NCBI GenBank assembly: GCA_019279435.1
Contig: JAAALK010000283.1
Span: 4,154,001 to 4,218,000 of the forward strand
Direction of reading: 5' to 3'
Source: Zizania palustris
Lineage: Eukaryota > Streptophyta > Magnoliopsida > Poales > Poaceae
Length of the DNA: 64,000 nt
Shown here one piece after another: positions 54,398 to 64,000 of this stretch. The notes under the pieces were generated by a model, which saw only the letters and a list, made by a program, of their open reading frames with translations, was not told the origin of the DNA and did not search any database. Positions within the stretch are counted from its first letter, which is position 1, and each line of letters begins with the position of its first letter. The position numbers were made by a program, and so were the translations under genes.

Positions 54398-55348
54398 TGA
54401 TGGGGGATTGGTCCCGATCTTCCGCTAGGTAAAGGATAAACTTCGGTTGGTGGAGAATCTCGACGTTGGCGATCCAAGGCTCCGGTCCGGCGGATCAAAA
54501 CCTTGCAATCGTTACACCACTGTCTCCGTTGGTTATCAACCACGCAGAACGCGATTGACCTCGCCACGAAGGCTAATTCCTGCAAGCGAACCCAAGAACA
54601 CAAGCAAGAACAGGAAGGATACAAGTCGAATGCCAAATCACGGACAAACGATGATAAGCTGAGGTTTCACAAACGCCAATGCAGCAGCCAATCGGTCCGG
54701 TGCAAGAGGCGGGATCTAAACACACAAGTGTAGATGCAAACAAAGCAAAACCTAACCCTAAAGGTGGCTGGAGTGAATATATAGGGCGTGGGCAGCCTGT
54801 GGAAGGTGAACAGACTTGGGCTGTGGGCTAGAAGATGTACGGACTCGGATTATGGGCCAACACGGCCCAGTTCTGTCATGTAGGACTGTTTTAATCACAC
54901 AGATCGACTCGAGACTCCAAATGAGATGAAACCAACGGCAAAAGATCCGTATTCTCCTTAGCTTTCCAAAAAGTCCAAGAACGCCCCAATCAGACTTCGT
55001 ATGAGGAAGTTATGCCTATTTTGGTGCAAGGTGGTCGATGTAGTCCGAACCAGCGAGTTCTTGACTTCAAATCATCCGTGCGACTTCGTCTTCAACTCCA
55101 ACTCTTCTATTCCATCTCCCATGTTCCTAAGCAACAAAATATCACTAGAATTCAGTAGCATCCCGTCCAAACAAATATAATCAAAGTTGCTAAGGAAAGA
55201 ATTAACCTCATGGTTCAAGCGACGGGCACGGGCGCGTGTGATTGGTCCTTGTAGTTGAATTGTAGGTGGAGGCTCCATGTGTGTATCAGGCGAAGTGATG
55301 TCCTCATCAGGCTCCATGTGTGTATCAGGCGAAGTGATGTCCTCATCA
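54398..55348 (-). repeat. J 3' LTR, contains the end of pol
   Basis: Same length as the 5' LTR. The last 277 bp in plus order (55072-55348) encode the C-terminus of pol on the minus strand. A 39-bp tandem duplication at 55272-55348 encodes a repeated DEDITSPDTHMEP. TATA-like CCTATATATTC on the minus strand (54775-54786). Confidence 0.92.
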
Positions 55349-56954
55349 TCCTCCCCTTCTTGAATTGGAGTCGTCCTCGACTCAAGCTCATCGTCATCTC
55401 CCAAATAGGGCTTTAAATCTGAAATGTTAAATGTGGGACTAACCCCAAAAGCTGCAGGCAACTCAAGTTTATATGCATTATCATTTATCTTCTCAAGCAC
55501 ACGGAAAGGACCATCAGCACGGGGCATCAATTTAGACTTTCGCAAATCAGGAAAACGATCCTTGCGCAAGTGCAACCAAACAAGATCACCCGGTTCAAAT
55601 GTTATCTCTTTTCTACCCTTACTACCATAAGCACGATATTTCTCATTCATTTTCTCTATGTTTGCTTTAGTAGTTTCGTCCATCTTAAGCAATAATTCAG
55701 CACGTGTAGTAGCATCAAAATTCAAGTTTTCTGATGGTGGTAATGGTAGCAAATCAATAGGAGCACGCGGATTAAAGCCATAGACCACTTGAAACGGACT
55801 TACCTTAGTAGTGGAGTGTACTGACCTATTATATGCAAACTCAATATGAGGTAGACACTCTTCCCAGAGCTTCAAGTTGGTCTTCAAAACAGCCCTTAGC
55901 ATCGTGGACAATGTACGGTTGACGACCTCCGTTTGCCCATCCGTTTGGGGGTGACAAGTAGTAGAAAACAACAGCTTCGTCCCCAACTTATGCCACAACG
56001 TCCTCCAAAAATGACTTAAGAATTTGGCATCACGATCTGAAACGATGGTATTGGGGACTCCATGCAAGCGTACGACCTCTCTGAAAAACAAATCAGCAAC
56101 ATTTGTAGCGTCGTCGCTCTTGTGACAAGGTATAAAATGTGCCATTTTAGAGAACCGATCTACCACCACAAAAATACTATCCCTCCCCCTCCTAGTTTTA
56201 GGTAATCCTAACACAAAATCCATAGAAATATCCTCCCAAGATACACTAGGAATGGGCAGAGGCATATAAAGACCATGTGGGTTTAGACGGGACTTAGCTT
56301 TATTGCAAGTAGTGCATCGTGCCACATAGCGCTCAACATCTCGTCTCATCCTAGGCCAATAGAAATGTGTGTACAGCACATCTTCGGTTTTCTTTGATCC
56401 AAAATGACCCATCAAACCACCACCGTGTGCTTCCTGCAATAACAACAAGCGAAGAGAGCTAGCCGGCACGCATAACTTGTTAGCACGAAAAAGATATCCA
56501 TTATTCAGCACATATTTGTTCCAAGCACGATCATTTGTACAATTTGCAAAAACATCTTTGAAGTCCAAATCAGTAGCATACATGTCCTTCAATGTTTCTA
56601 AACCAAAGATCTTATAATCAAGTTGAGAAAGCAATGTATAATGTCTAGATAAAGCATCGGCAATAACATTATCTTTCCCTTTCTTATGCTTAATGATATA
56701 TGGAAAAGTCTCAATAAATTCTACCCATTTAGCATGTCGTTTATTCAGATTTGCTTGACTACGTATATGCTTCAATGCTTCATGATCCGAATGAATAATA
56801 AACTCCTTAGGCAAAAGGTAATGTTGCCACGTTTCAAGCACACGCACTAAGGCATATAATTCCTTATCATAGGTAGAATAATTCAACTGTGGACCATGTA
56901 ATTTCTCACTAAAATAGGCCACGGGTTTACCTCCTTGTAGCAGCACACCTCCTA
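55072..56954 (-). pseudogene. pol: J Pol, second part: RNase H and integrase with LTR-encoded tail
   Basis: Open for 624 aa from 56946. RNase H remainder (YFSEK, IIHSDHEALKHI). Integrase zinc finger (H-H-C-C, GHFGSKK to CTTCNKAKS). Core with VVDRFSK, VSDRDAKF and GQTEVVNR (D-D-E). A GPY-like/HLRKDRFP segment. A tail of about 90 residues (GPITRARARRLNHEVNSF) that lies in the LTR. Such a tail, holding the CR motif instead of a classical chromodomain, is known in the CRM clade and is thought to direct integration to centromeric chromatin. The tail is still open in both LTRs. Confidence 0.88.
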
Positions 56955-59900
56955 ATCAAAACCACTAGCATCACATTCTAACTCAAAAGGCTTACTGAAG
57001 TCGGGTAGCTGAAGTAGAGGTGCATGTGTAAGACGATCTTTGAGTGTGGCAAAAGCTTGCTCATGTGCTGGCTCCCAAGTAAAAGTAACTCCCTTCTTGG
57101 TCAACTCATGCAAAGGACCGGCTATGGTGCTGAAATCTTTCACAAAACGCCGGTAGAAACCTGCAAGACCAAGAAAACTACGCACCTGTGTGATAGTTTG
57201 GGGTTGCGGCCAGCTGTTGATTGCTTCTACCTTCGCCGCGTCGACCTCAATACCCTGTGAAGTGACAACATATCCAAGAAACACAACTCGATCCGTGCAA
57301 AACGTGCACTTCTCAAGGTTACCAAACATTCTAGCCTCTCGGAGGACAGAAAAGACAGCACGTAGGTGTTCAACATGTTCAGTGAGTGACTTGCTATAAA
57401 CCAAGATATCATCAAAGTATACAACCACAAAGCGTCCTATAAAGTGCCGTAGGACTTCATTCATCAAGCGCATGAAGGTACTAGGTGCATTAGTAAGTCC
57501 AAAAGGCATGACAAGCCACTCATATAATCCAAACTTTGTTTTAAAAGCAGTTTTCCATTCATCACCTAGTTTCATGCGAATTTGGTGGTAGCCACTACGG
57601 AGATCGATCTTAGAAAAGATAATTGCACCACTAAGCTCATCAAGCATGTCATCCAATCTAGGAATAGGGTGTCGATATCGAATGGTGATATTATTAATGG
57701 CACGACAATCAACACACATGCGCCAACTACCATCTTTCTTAGGTACCAAAAGAACGGGTACTGCACAAGGACTAAGGCTTTCACGGACGTACCCACGATC
57801 AAGAAGGTCCTGTACTTGGCGCTCAATTTCTTTTGTCTCCTCTGGATTGGTACGGTACGCTGCACGATTAGGAAGAGACGCTCCCGGGACCAAATCAATT
57901 TGGTGCTCGATGCCGCGTATCGGTGGCAGCCCGGGTGGTATCTCAGCAGGAAAAACATCGTTAAACTCCTGCAAAAGGTCAGTGACTACAGCAGGAACAG
58001 AGTTAGGAATATTTGCAAGTGAAAACAGCACGTTCGTGCAAATCAAGCCATATAGCAAGGGAGTATCATCACAAATTTCAGCAAGGTCAGTTTTAGTTGC
58101 AAGCATGACACGTCTTTTCAGATTAATAACTTGTGATGAAGAAGGAGAAGCAAGTTTATCTTTCTGTTGCCTCGAAAGCGTTTTGGCTACTTGCTTATTT
58201 TCAGAAGGTTGTTTGCTCTTTTTGGCGTCCCTAGCATGTTTTTCTTGTTCAAATTTCACGATTTCAGCAGGAGTCATAGGAAGCAATGTAACTTTCTTTC
58301 CTTTATACATAAATGTGTACTTGTTGCTCCTACCATGGTGTGTAGCATCAATATCATACTCCCAAGGTCTACCAAGTAACAGAGAACATGCTTGCATTGG
58401 TACTACATCAAAATCAGCAACTCCGAAGTATGTACTAATGGAAAATTCGATGTGAGCAGTTTGTGTTACCTTGACCTTACCGCTATTGTTGAACCATTGC
58501 ACATGGTAAGGGTGTGGATGCGCACGTGTGGGAAGTTGAAGCTTCGTTACCATGTCGTGGCTCACCAAATTGTTGCAACTACCGCTGTCGATGATGACAC
58601 GTACACGACGGTCATTGACGACGAAGAAGGTCTGAAACAGATTATTCCGTTGTGCCCGATCATCCTGCTCCATGTGAGTGCTCAAGACGCGTTGTACAAT
58701 AAGTGCTTCAAGGTCGGCAGAGGCATCCGGCGCAAAAACAGCGTCATCGTCGAATGTATCGTCATCTCCTGCAATGTTAGCAGCAAGCGCATATTCATCT
58801 TCAACATCACTAGCACTTACGTAGCCACCGTCTTCCGTAGCAATATAAGCCCGCTGACTAGGGCAGTCCTTCATAATGTGTCCGAATCCTTTGCATCGGT
58901 GACACTGGATCGCTGCAGAACGTGCGGTAGAGGCCGCCGAGGAGGTGGGCTTGGATGGCGCCTTGGATGCTGCAGCCTTGGAGCTCTCCGCCTGGGCTAT
59001 AGATGTAGAAGGTGCTGATGTAGCCATCGGTCGAGAAGGTGGTGGAGGTGGTCGTTGTTGCTGCCCACTTGAGCGTGAAGTGGCACCACCAATATTGGTC
59101 TTCATGCTGCGTTGTGGTTGTTGGCGACCCTGCAATTCTTTTTCTGCAAGCATAGCAAGGTGGAAAAGACGAGTGATAGTATTGTATTCTTTATAATCAA
59201 TGATATCCTGAATTTCACGTCTTAAACCACCATAAAAACGGGCCATTTTATCCTCATTGTCCTCCTCAATTTCAGCATGCATGCAACCTATTTGCAACTC
59301 CTGATAATACTCCTCTACCGATTTATTTCCTTGGTTTAGGCGCTGCAATTTTTTTTCTCAAATCACGTTTATATGAAGGAGGGACCCATCTACCACGCAT
59401 TTGCCGTTTTAACATATCCCAAGTTTGTGGTTCATTGCCAACCTGAACTATTTCAGTCCACCAAAGAAGAGCATATCCAGTGAAGTCACTAGTAGCTAAG
59501 CGCACGCGGTGGATAGCAGGAACCATGTGAGCATTAAATTTTTGTTCGACTGACATCTCCCAATCTAAATATGCATCTGGATCATAGGTGCCAGCAAAAG
59601 GAGGTACTGAAAATTTTACCTTAGAGTAGGGATCATTGTTCCTGTGGTTGTCATTGTTCCCTCGTGGAGGGCGGTTGCGGTGGCCGCCCATACCTTGACG
59701 GTTGAACTGAAAGCGATGACGTGCAGCCTCATCAAGGTCAATGGCATTGTTTCCGGCATAGGATAGGTCGTCTTCCTCTTCAATATGATCGTCTTCCTCT
59801 TCAACATGGTCATCGTTGGCTCGTGCAGCAGGCAAACGTGTTTCCAAGGCAGTCATTCGGTCCACTAGGTCAGCCACAGTACGCGCGAGACGTTCGATGG

Positions 59901-59991
59901 AATGTTGGGTCTGCCGCTGTGACTCTAGTAGAGCACGTCATGAGACACAGTCATTAAAATCAGATGGAGGGGTGCCGCTGTTATCTGCCAT
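56952..59991 (-). pseudogene. gag-pol: J Gag, protease, RT (first part), one stop and two frameshifts
   Basis: The ATG at 59991 (MADNSGTPP) fits the family start. TGA at 59938-59940, explained by CGA to TGA. An acidic repeat and the Gag domain (YLDWEMSVEQKFNAHM, GYALLWW). One extra A in an A8 run at about 59350-59357 shifts the frame; Gag then continues with SVEEYYQELQ and a zinc knuckle CHRCKGFGHIMKDC (near 58895). Protease DSGS (near 58585) is intact. RT with YFDD. Loss of one base near 56955 at the RNase H start shifts the frame into the second part. Everything between the breaks is open. Confidence 0.88.
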
Positions 59992-61270
59992 GTTAGTGAA
60001 AAGATAAAACAACAAAGAATAATCCTATGTAAAATAGCTAGGTGGGGTGGTGGGTGTGTGGTGGAAGCAATCCGTCAAGCACCTTACCCACGCTTGCAAG
60101 TGTTCTTACCACGCCGCAGTGAGGTCACCGGCCTACAGGTGATGAACCAATTGGAGGGTGGTGGCAATTGCAAGGAATGAACCTGTCTTGACCAAGAGAA
60201 AGGTGTAGCTTGGAAGGCAAAGTGAGTAGCAAGGATTAGCGATAATAATAACAGTTAAACCAAGTTCAATAAGTATTCCCTAGTACTCGTCAAAGTTGCT
60301 GGCCTTAGTGCTCCCAATGTGAAAATTCAAGCAATAGAGGGAAACTATGTGCCCAAAACTCAAATGGAAGCAACACAGGCCAAAATCAGCTCTCTGCAGA
60401 TCGGACAAGAGATCGGACAAGAGATCGGACAAGGGAATCTGTTACTGCCGCTGATAATTCTGTTACTACCGTGGATCGGACAAGAGTTCGGACAAGAGAT
60501 CAGACAAGCAGAATCTGTTACTGCCGCTGATAACTCTGTTACTACCGCTGACCGGACAAGAGTTCGGACAAGAGATCGGACAAGCAGAATTTGTTACTGC
60601 CGCTGAGAAGCTGTTACTGCCGAATCTGTTACTGCCGTTGAGAATTCTGTTACTACCGCTTCTTCTTTTTTTTTGATTTTTTTTCTCTCTTCTTTTTTTT
60701 CACTCTATTTTTTTTGAACAAGGATGACCAGAGATGCAACCACAAAAATTTGCACCTACAACTGAGGTGGGATGTGGCTCACAAAAATTCAACAAGTTCG
60801 CTGACCGGCGAGCAAAAACTTTGACCAATTTTTTTCTTTATCTTCCTGATTTTTTTTGGCGATTTTGGTGAGGGCTAACAGGCGAAGCGAGTTAGGGTAC
60901 CCACCCAAATTGGGTCAGGAACACGCTCAAAAAATTTCAGATTTTTCTGCCAAACGAGCGAAAAGTTATGCCTGTTTTACTGAAGGGGGGTCACAAGGAG
61001 TCGATGTGGAAAACAAATAGGGTTGCGGAAGGGGGGTTTTTCGGTGGGGAATTTTTTTCTGAGACACAAGAACAACTACTACTCAAATGACACAGAGGGA
61101 TGACTAAACCAGCAACAAGACTCGACCAAGAACACGAACTCAACAAAGTTAAAACTGAAATTAAAATCGAAAGGCACAAAGGGGTTCTCGATGGGGAATT
61201 TTTTTGGTGCGGTTTTCTGGACTCTAGGTAAAAACAAAAGCAGATCGAGATTACCTAACGGGAAATCTGT
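59992..61270 (-). other. J untranslated leader with repeats
   Basis: About 1.28 kb between PBS and gag, with no gene. A 76-bp tandem repeat lies at 60399-60660, a T-rich/A-rich tract at 60660-60720, and low-complexity sequence at 60830-61230. Long leaders of this kind are normal for chromoviruses and may hold the packaging signal. Confidence 0.75.
60399..60660 (-). repeat. 76-bp tandem repeat in the J leader, about three copies
   Basis: Units starting GAATCTGTTACTGCCG at 60435 and 60511 and GAATTTGTTACTGCCG at 60587, exactly 76 bp apart. Each unit has a shorter inner repeat of ATCGGACAAG and CTGTTACTACCG. The array is led in by ATCGGACAAGAG three times at 60399-60433. Confidence 0.88.
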
Positions 61271-61282
61271 GCTCTGATACCA
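61271..61282 (-). other. J primer binding site (initiator Met tRNA)
   Basis: Minus-strand TGGTATCAGAGC, two bases from the LTR end at 61285. Confidence 0.92.
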
Positions 61283-61284
61283 AC

Positions 61285-62235
61285 TGATGGGGGATTGGTC
61301 CCGATCTTCCGCTAGGTAAAGGATAAACTTGGGTTGGTGGAGAATCTCGACGTTGGCGATCCAAGGCTCCGGTCCGACGGATCAAAACCTTGCAATCATT
61401 ACACCACTGTCTCCGTTGGTTATCAACCACGCAGAACGCGATTGACCTCGCCACGAAGGCTAATTCCTGCAAGCGAACCCAAGAACACAAGCAAGAACAG
61501 GAAGGATACAAGTCGAATGCCAAATCACGGACAAACGATGATAAGTTGAGGTTTCACAAACGCCAATGCAGCAGCCAATCGGTCCGGTGCAAGAGGCGGG
61601 ATCTAAACACACAAGTGTACATGTAAACAAAGCAAAACCTAACCCTAAAGGTGGCTGGAGTGAATATATAGGGTGTGGGCAGCCTGTGGAAGGTGAACAG
61701 ACTTGGGCTGTGGGCTAGAAGATGTACGGACTCGGATTATGGGCCAACACGGCCCAGTTCTATCACGCAGGACTGTTTTAATCACACAGATCGACTCGAG
61801 ACTCCAAATGAGACGAAACCAACGGCAAAAGATCCGTATTCTCCTTATCTTTCCAAAAAGTCCAAGAACGCGCCAATCGGACTTCGTATGAGAAAGTTAT
61901 GCCCATTTTGGTGCAAGGTGGTCGATGTAGTCCGAACCAGCGAGTTCTTGACTTCAAATCATCCGTGCGACTTTGTCTTCAACTCCAACTCTTCTATTCC
62001 ATCTCCCATGTTCCTAAGCAACAAAATATCACTAGAATTCAGTAGCATCCCGTCCAAACAAATATAATCAAAGTTGCTAATGAAAGAATTAACCTCATGG
62101 TTCAAGCGACGGGCACGGGCGCGTGTGATTGGTCCTTGTAGTTGAATTGTAGGTGGAGACTCCATGTGTGTATCAGGCGAAGTGATGTCCTCATCAGGCT
62201 CCATGTGTGTATCAGGCGAAGTGATGTCCTCATCA
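61285..62235 (-). repeat. J 5' LTR
   Basis: 951 bp, same structure as the 3' LTR, including the 39-bp duplication and the open C-terminal pol segment (61959-62235). TATA-like motif on the minus strand at 61662-61673. Confidence 0.92.
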
Positions 62236-62240
62236 ATTGG

Positions 62241-63835
62241 CCACTACTAACCTCGGCCATGGGACCCCACTCCATCGGAATGGCTTGCTAGGAAGCAAGT
62301 CAAGGCCCCAGTGCGTAAGTGCAAAGTGTTGGGCGTAGTTAGACGTCGCTCCACCAGAACCCGATCTACCTAGGTAATCTTTCCACTCTTGCTTGGTGAA
62401 CTCTCATCTTTTCTTGGTGCAATTTCTCAATCCATGGTCTAATGTTCTTTCTTATTCTTCAGTCGGCGCCACCAACGCCTCCTGCCGCACAGACCCCGAC
62501 TGCTATTGATGCAACTCTGCTGGCTCAAGTGTGTATGTCCCAATTATGTGATGCCTGCTTTCCATTCCAGTACTCATTTGTCTTTATCTCTTCTAGCCTT
62601 CCCCAGTCACTGCGTTAGACTAGCCGACAGATGCCCCAAATCATGCCCAACTGGTTCTGGCCACTAGATATGTCGTAGTGGGCCTCGTCGCCGAGGCCAA
62701 TACTCCAAAGGTTGTCGTTGCTGATCCTAGCGCGTCTACTGACGCCGTTGTTATGGGCACACCGGTTGGAGCAAACATGCCAGAGGATGTACCGGCGACC
62801 GTTGAGATTGTCGCTGAGGTATCTCTACCCGATTATTCTTTATCAAGTACCTTTGTTCTCTTCTACTTGTTGGTTTCTTTACGACTTACATCGACCTTGA
62901 ATGTAGCCAATGCCGAGCGTTATGAGTTGGCCTGCCCCCCAGCGTAACCTTACAAAGGAAGGCTTCTTCGCCCTTTCGGTGGTCACAACAGAGGATGACA
63001 CTGCTGTTCCTACTGCCAATAGTGCTCCACCATCGACCGTCACTACCGGGTTTGCTGACGTAATTTTTTCTTGCCCTTGCATATGTTAACTGGCCTCTGC
63101 CTAACTCTTCTCCTCTTCAATCTTTTTCTAAGCAATTTCCTTTTGATGTCTGACCATTTTTGGAAGGAGCTACTAGCGACTCCTTATCGGCCTCGCCCAG
63201 CTATATTTGGCTATGAAAGAGGTGTTGTCGGACCTTCTGCATCGCCTAGACGTTCCAGTGGAAGCCCTGGTCAATGACTCGGGGCCAATACAGGGGTGTT
63301 TCAATTATGTCTTGGACCAACTCCTGCTAGAGCGGGTTGATGCCCTTACGCCGGTTGCATACTTGGAGCACTATCGCCCTTCCATGCAGCGAGCCGCCAA
63401 GAGGATAGCTGACCGAGCTAGTCGGGCATCGCTCCTAGCAGAAACGAAGACTCACCATGAGGCAGTCATGGCTAAGACTTTTCCTGGAGCGTGTTGAGGC
63501 TGAATCTTCGGCCGTATCGTAGGAGCTTGATTGGCTGCGAGTGAGGGAAGCCGACTTGGTCACAGAGCTAGAGCTAACCCAGGCGTAGATTTCCGAACAA
63601 GAAGGTATTGCAGCCTCTTTACCAGCCCAAGTCGAAGCCTAGTGGCACCGATTCGTCGATGCCGTACACCAAGCAGAGTGATGCCACCATACCCTCCAAG
63701 ATGTTCCTAGATCAAACGTTGATGACCAGGCCCTTATTCACAATATCGAACTCATGCGGCAGCAGGCGATCGAAGCTATCCACCGAGTACTCTGAGCTAC
63801 ATGTAAAATCGGCGGTGTTGTAATGAACCAGTTCT
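62241..63835 (+). pseudogene. K, right part: exons of a decayed, possibly aORF-like gene
   Basis: Continues K after J. One frame reads PRPWDPTPSEWLARKQ and then a basic stretch. GT-AG introns fit 62374-62462 and about 62529-62596. Later exons are Ala/Pro/Thr-rich, then from 63207 a helical part (MAMKEVLSDLLHRLDV) and a Glu/Ala/Arg-rich coiled coil, with a frameshift near 63475 and stops near 63520, 63586 and 63640. The order (globular, basic, low-complexity, coiled coil, many short introns) resembles the aORFs of E and G. It may be the aORF of another Tat-type element; a host gene is not excluded. Confidence 0.4.
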
Positions 63836-64000
63836 CTTTTGTAATATATTGCCTTTAATTCCTCCGACTTGCATACTGAGTTTTTTTGCTGTATTTTGGT
63901 CTATGGGCGATGCCTCTGCATCGGCCATCTCAAGGCGATGCCATGGGCATCGACTGTCTATTCTTCGTCTGAACGATCGAAGAGATGTATTTTTAGATAT
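63836..64000 (+). other. Sequence after K, no gene
   Basis: TGTAAT-rich sequence after the last K exon looks like a 3' untranslated region. It is followed by GGGCGATGCC/GGCATCG-type short inverted units near 63905-63955. Nothing else is recognised. Confidence 0.4.

Larger units (their letters stand above)
54398..62235 (-). mobile_element. Element J: complete CRM-type chromovirus, 7.8 kb
   Basis: Two 951-bp LTRs (54398-55348 and 61285-62235), with a perfect target duplication ATTGG (54393-54397 and 62236-62240). The polypurine tract AAGAAGGGGAGGA adjoins the 3' LTR, and an initiator Met PBS the 5' LTR. The gag-pol sequence and the C-terminus encoded in the LTR match the centromeric retrotransposon (CRM/CRR/cereba) clade as I know it. 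The LTRs differ at about 19 of 951 sites by hand count (2.0%). Confidence 0.88.

Noticed and set aside
57582..59018. Plus-strand ORFs of 146, 269 and 208 aa opposite J gag-pol
   Set aside because: Antisense shadows without splice structure, promoter or similarity; unlike the real antisense genes of E and G.
60319..60606. ORF with repeated IGQE in the J leader, and CRISPR-like spacing
   Set aside because: The 76-bp units are contiguous tandem repeats without unique spacers, in a plant retrotransposon leader.
63836..64000. Inverted GGCGATGCC-like units at the right edge as a MITE terminus
   Set aside because: Too short and without a partner end or target duplication in the window.

Overview
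The window is plant nuclear DNA, almost certainly from a grass (Poaceae) with a large, retrotransposon-rich genome. Every recognisable coding stretch belongs to an LTR retrotransposon or to a transposon-associated gene, and the families (SIRE/Maximus-type Ty1/copia; Tekay-, CRM- and Tat-type Ty3/gypsy) form the combination usual in grass heterochromatin. I see no housekeeping gene, rRNA, tRNA gene or bacterial feature. The assembly has one 100-N gap (29064-29163). The species cannot be fixed from the sequence alone.

Layout, with element letters used throughout. H (1-8022, minus): Tekay/Del-type chromovirus, running off the left edge, with a 3.3-kb 5' LTR. A (8023-10602 plus 3' LTR halves 12008-13271 and 53134-54004, plus): decayed SIRE-type copia into which H inserted. 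I (12389-12885): solo LTR of the E family in A's LTR. G (13272-53133, minus): Tat-like element whose visible internal region carries only an antisense-type ORF and repeats, no gag-pol. D (13489-17969, plus): copia inserted in G's 3' LTR. F (17970-20384, plus): Tekay-type LTR inserted in D's gag. B (20385-29063, plus): copia inserted in F, nearly complete up to the gap. C (29164-37251, minus): copia facing B tail to tail across the gap, inserted in G's ORF. E (39233-50574, minus): complete Tat-type element with perfect GAGTC target duplication, also inside G's ORF. K (54005-54392 and 62241 to about 63835, plus): decayed multi-exon gene-like sequence, cut by A on the left and by J. J (54398-62235, minus): complete CRM-type chromovirus with ATTGG target duplication.

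The nesting order can be read directly: K was entered by A and J; A by H, I and G; G by D, C and E; D by F; F by B. This gives up to six layers (K>A>G>D>F>B). The missing right halves of B, F, D and G's 3' LTR and the 3' LTR of C must all lie in the gap, so its real length is many kilobases.

Most coding regions are broken by nonsense codons, often explained by cytosine deamination, and by single-base indels in homopolymers. The most unusual signal is in the Tekay-type LTRs H and F. Both hold, at matching positions, a TATA box, a GC-rich exon ending AAG|GTA, a 66-nt second exon with an AG|GC donor, and a third exon. All three join in one reading frame in both copies, and the second exon differs mainly at synonymous sites. 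Other points of interest are a five-exon antisense gene with its own TATA box in E, a gag-pol-less relative (G), the LTR-encoded pol C-terminus of J, and several distinct tandem-repeat arrays.
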